DNA of 5,673 nt from Akkermansiaceae bacterium (GTDB taxonomy: Bacteria; Verrucomicrobiota; Verrucomicrobiia; Verrucomicrobiales; Akkermansiaceae), in the NCBI GenBank assembly GCA_028293225.1, contig JAQGPE010000600.1, positions 1-5,673 on the forward strand, read 5' to 3'. Below, one piece after another: positions 4,280 through 5,673 of the stretch; within the stretch, counting starts at the first letter, position 1, and each line of letters begins with the position of its first letter. The translations under genes and the position numbers were made by a program. The notes beneath the pieces were generated by a model, which searched no databases, was not told the origin of the DNA, and saw only the letters and a list, made by a program, of their open reading frames with translations.

Positions 4280-5673
4280 TGAAAGCAACCGAAAACACCG
4301 TGGATGTGATCGTCGTGGGCGCCGGGCCGGTCGGCCTCCTGACCGCCATCGAGCTGACCTTGGCCGGCGCGTCCGTCCTGGTCCTGGAGCGCCTGGCCGC
4401 CCCCAGCCGGGTCAATAAGGCGCTGGCGACCGGGCCGCTCGGGATCGAAACCCTGCTGCGTCGCGGCATGACCGCAGCGGTCGATGCGGCGGAGGAGCGC
4501 AGCCTGGCGGCGATGAATGCCTTTATCGAGCAGAGCGGCGGCGGCGAACCGCGCGGGCGGGGAGGGAAGTTCAGTGGCCATTTTGCAGGGCTGATGATCA
4601 GAAAGGCGGCACAGAACGAGCCGGACCGCCATAGCCGTCCCGTCGACCAGCAGGCGGTCGAGGCCATGCTGTCCGGCCGCGCGCGTTCGCTCGGCATCGA
4701 AGTGCGGCGTGAGTGTGACGTCACCGGCTTCGACGAGCAAGCGGATGGCATCCAGGTGACCTGGGCCTCTCCCGCCGGGCCCGGCTCCCTCCACTGCGCC
4801 TACCTGGTCGGTTGCGACGGCGGCCGCAGTTCCATCCGCAAGATGGCCGGCTTCGAGTTCCACGGCACGCCTCCGACGATGACCATGTACTCGGCGGTCG
4901 CCCGGTTCGACCATCCCGAGCGCCTCGCCCCCGCCGGCTGGCGCCACACCCCGGAGGGCGTGTTTTTCTACGGCCCCTTCCCCAAGCTCCTCGGCATGCT
5001 GGATTTCACCGGCCCGCCCGCCGACCGCGACGCTCCGGTCACCCGCGAAGAGGTCGAGACCGCGCTGCGCCGCATCAGTGGCGCGGACGTCCGGATCACG
5101 GTGCTTGAAAGCGCCGGCCGCTGGACGGACAACACGCGCCTGGTCGATTCCTACCGCCGCGGCCGGGTGTTTCTGGCCGGGGACGCGGCGCACATCCACT
5201 CGCCGTTCGGCGGCCAGGGCATGAGCCTCGGGTTGTGCGACGCGGCCAATCTCGGCTGGAAACTCGCCGCCGTGATCCGCGGCCGGATGCCGGAAAGCCT
5301 GCTCGACACCTACTCGGCCGAGCGCCGCGCCGTCGCCCAGGACGTGCTGGCCAACACCCTGGCCCAAGCGGCGATCCTGCGGCCCGATCCCCAATCCGCG
5401 GCCCTGCGGGAGATCCTGGCCAAGCTCATGCGGTTCGACGACGTCAGCCTGTTCTTCGGCGAAATGATCGGCGGCCTCTCCAACCGCTACGACCTCGGCT
5501 CCGGGCGGGAGGAAGTCGGCCGCCTGACCGGCGACCGCCAGATCGGCCTCGGCCGGATCGACGCGACCCTCTACGATCTCATGCGGGACGGCTCCGGCGT
5601 CTTCCTCGACGCCTCGGCCGATGGCCAGCCTTCCCAACTCGTCGCCGCCGCCGCCCCCGCGATCCGCCGCGCC
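4279..5673 (+). CDS. Class A FAD-dependent aromatic monooxygenase (PHBH-like fold), 3' truncated by window
   Basis: The frame is open for 465 codons to the window edge. Such enzymes use NAD(P)H and O2 to hydroxylate aromatic or polyketide-like substrates in the cytoplasm. Three hallmark motifs are present: the dinucleotide-binding VVGAGPVGLLTAIEL (12-26) closed by LVLER (34-38, Glu37); the DG motif CDGGRSSIRKMAG (179-191, Asp180-Gly181, Arg187), which serves FAD and NAD(P)H binding; and the GD motif VFLAGDAAHIHSPFGGQG (297-314, Asp302), then DAANLGWKLA. After GGQGM the usual Asn is Ser316. The region near 415-450 (GDRQIGLGRIDATLYDLMRDG) resembles the start of the C-terminal thioredoxin-like part seen in antibiotic and phenol hydroxylases, so perhaps only tens of codons are missing. 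Divergent tetR, a shared palindrome and a near-leaderless start point to inducible expression. Substrate unknown; degradation, antibiotic inactivation and biosynthetic tailoring are all possible. Confidence 0.93.
   Translation, partial: MKATENTVDVIVVGAGPVGLLTAIELTLAGASVLVLERLAAPSRVNKALATGPLGIETLLRRGMTAAVDAAEERSLAAMNAFIEQSGGGEPRGRGGKFSGHFAGLMIRKAAQNEPDRHSRPVDQQAVEAMLSGRARSLGIEVRRECDVTGFDEQADGIQVTWASPAGPGSLHCAYLVGCDGGRSSIRKMAGFEFHGTPPTMTMYSAVARFDHPERLAPAGWRHTPEGVFFYGPFPKLLGMLDFTGPPADRDAPVTREEVETALRRISGADVRITVLESAGRWTDNTRLVDSYRRGRVFLAGDAAHIHSPFGGQGMSLGLCDAANLGWKLAAVIRGRMPESLLDTYSAERRAVAQDVLANTLAQAAILRPDPQSAALREILAKLMRFDDVSLFFGEMIGGLSNRYDLGSGREEVGRLTGDRQIGLGRIDATLYDLMRDGSGVFLDASADGQPSQLVAAAAPAIRRA

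Noticed and set aside
4228..5637. A 469-codon open frame on the minus strand opposite the monooxygenase
   Set aside because: It is the antisense shadow of a GC-rich gene. Its translation shows no domain, while the plus strand carries all three flavin monooxygenase motifs.

Overview
The window is a GC-rich, densely packed bacterial chromosomal segment with no rRNA, tRNA, CRISPR array or recognisable transposase. The gene set and style suggest a free-living, sugar-using, GC-rich bacterium. A verrucomicrobium is my best guess, from the lipoprotein-type aldose 1-epimerase followed by an SSS-type sodium/solute symporter, the general weakness of Shine-Dalgarno sequences, and a GCCAAGA-rich intergenic repeat. 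This taxonomic guess comes from recall, not from a search.

Left part (1-1392, minus strand): a sugar-utilisation pair. A secreted or lipid-anchored galactose mutarotase (GalM) is transcribed leftwards. After a 127-base gap holding a strong stem-loop comes the first 42 codons of a sodium/solute symporter that runs off the window. The likely logic is anomer conversion of a sugar outside the inner membrane, followed by uptake.

Middle part (1532-3350, plus strand): a small single-domain GAF protein, then a tight three-gene unit of KhpB/Jag-like RNA-binding protein, DoxX-family membrane protein and hotdog acyl-CoA thioesterase. The last three are joined by two ATGA start/stop overlaps, so they are almost certainly co-translated. 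Jag is not beside yidC here.

3351-3605: the intergenic space between two convergent genes. It is filled by a composite inverted repeat made of degenerate GCCAAGA-type units, which looks like a dispersed non-coding repeat.

Right part (3606-5673): a TetR-family repressor (minus) divergent from a class A FAD-dependent aromatic monooxygenase (plus, truncated at the window edge). The 34-base gap between them holds a perfect 6-1-6 palindrome. That palindrome lies inside the spacer of a near-consensus promoter (TTGACA, 17 bases, CATAAT) whose predicted start leaves only a few bases before the monooxygenase ATG. This is the best-defined regulatory module in the window: a self-contained, probably ligand-inducible oxidation or detoxification switch with a leaderless or nearly leaderless mRNA.

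I see no clear evidence of a wholly new multi-gene system. The most interesting items are the compact promoter/operator, the intergenic repeat, and the stem-loop between galM and the symporter.
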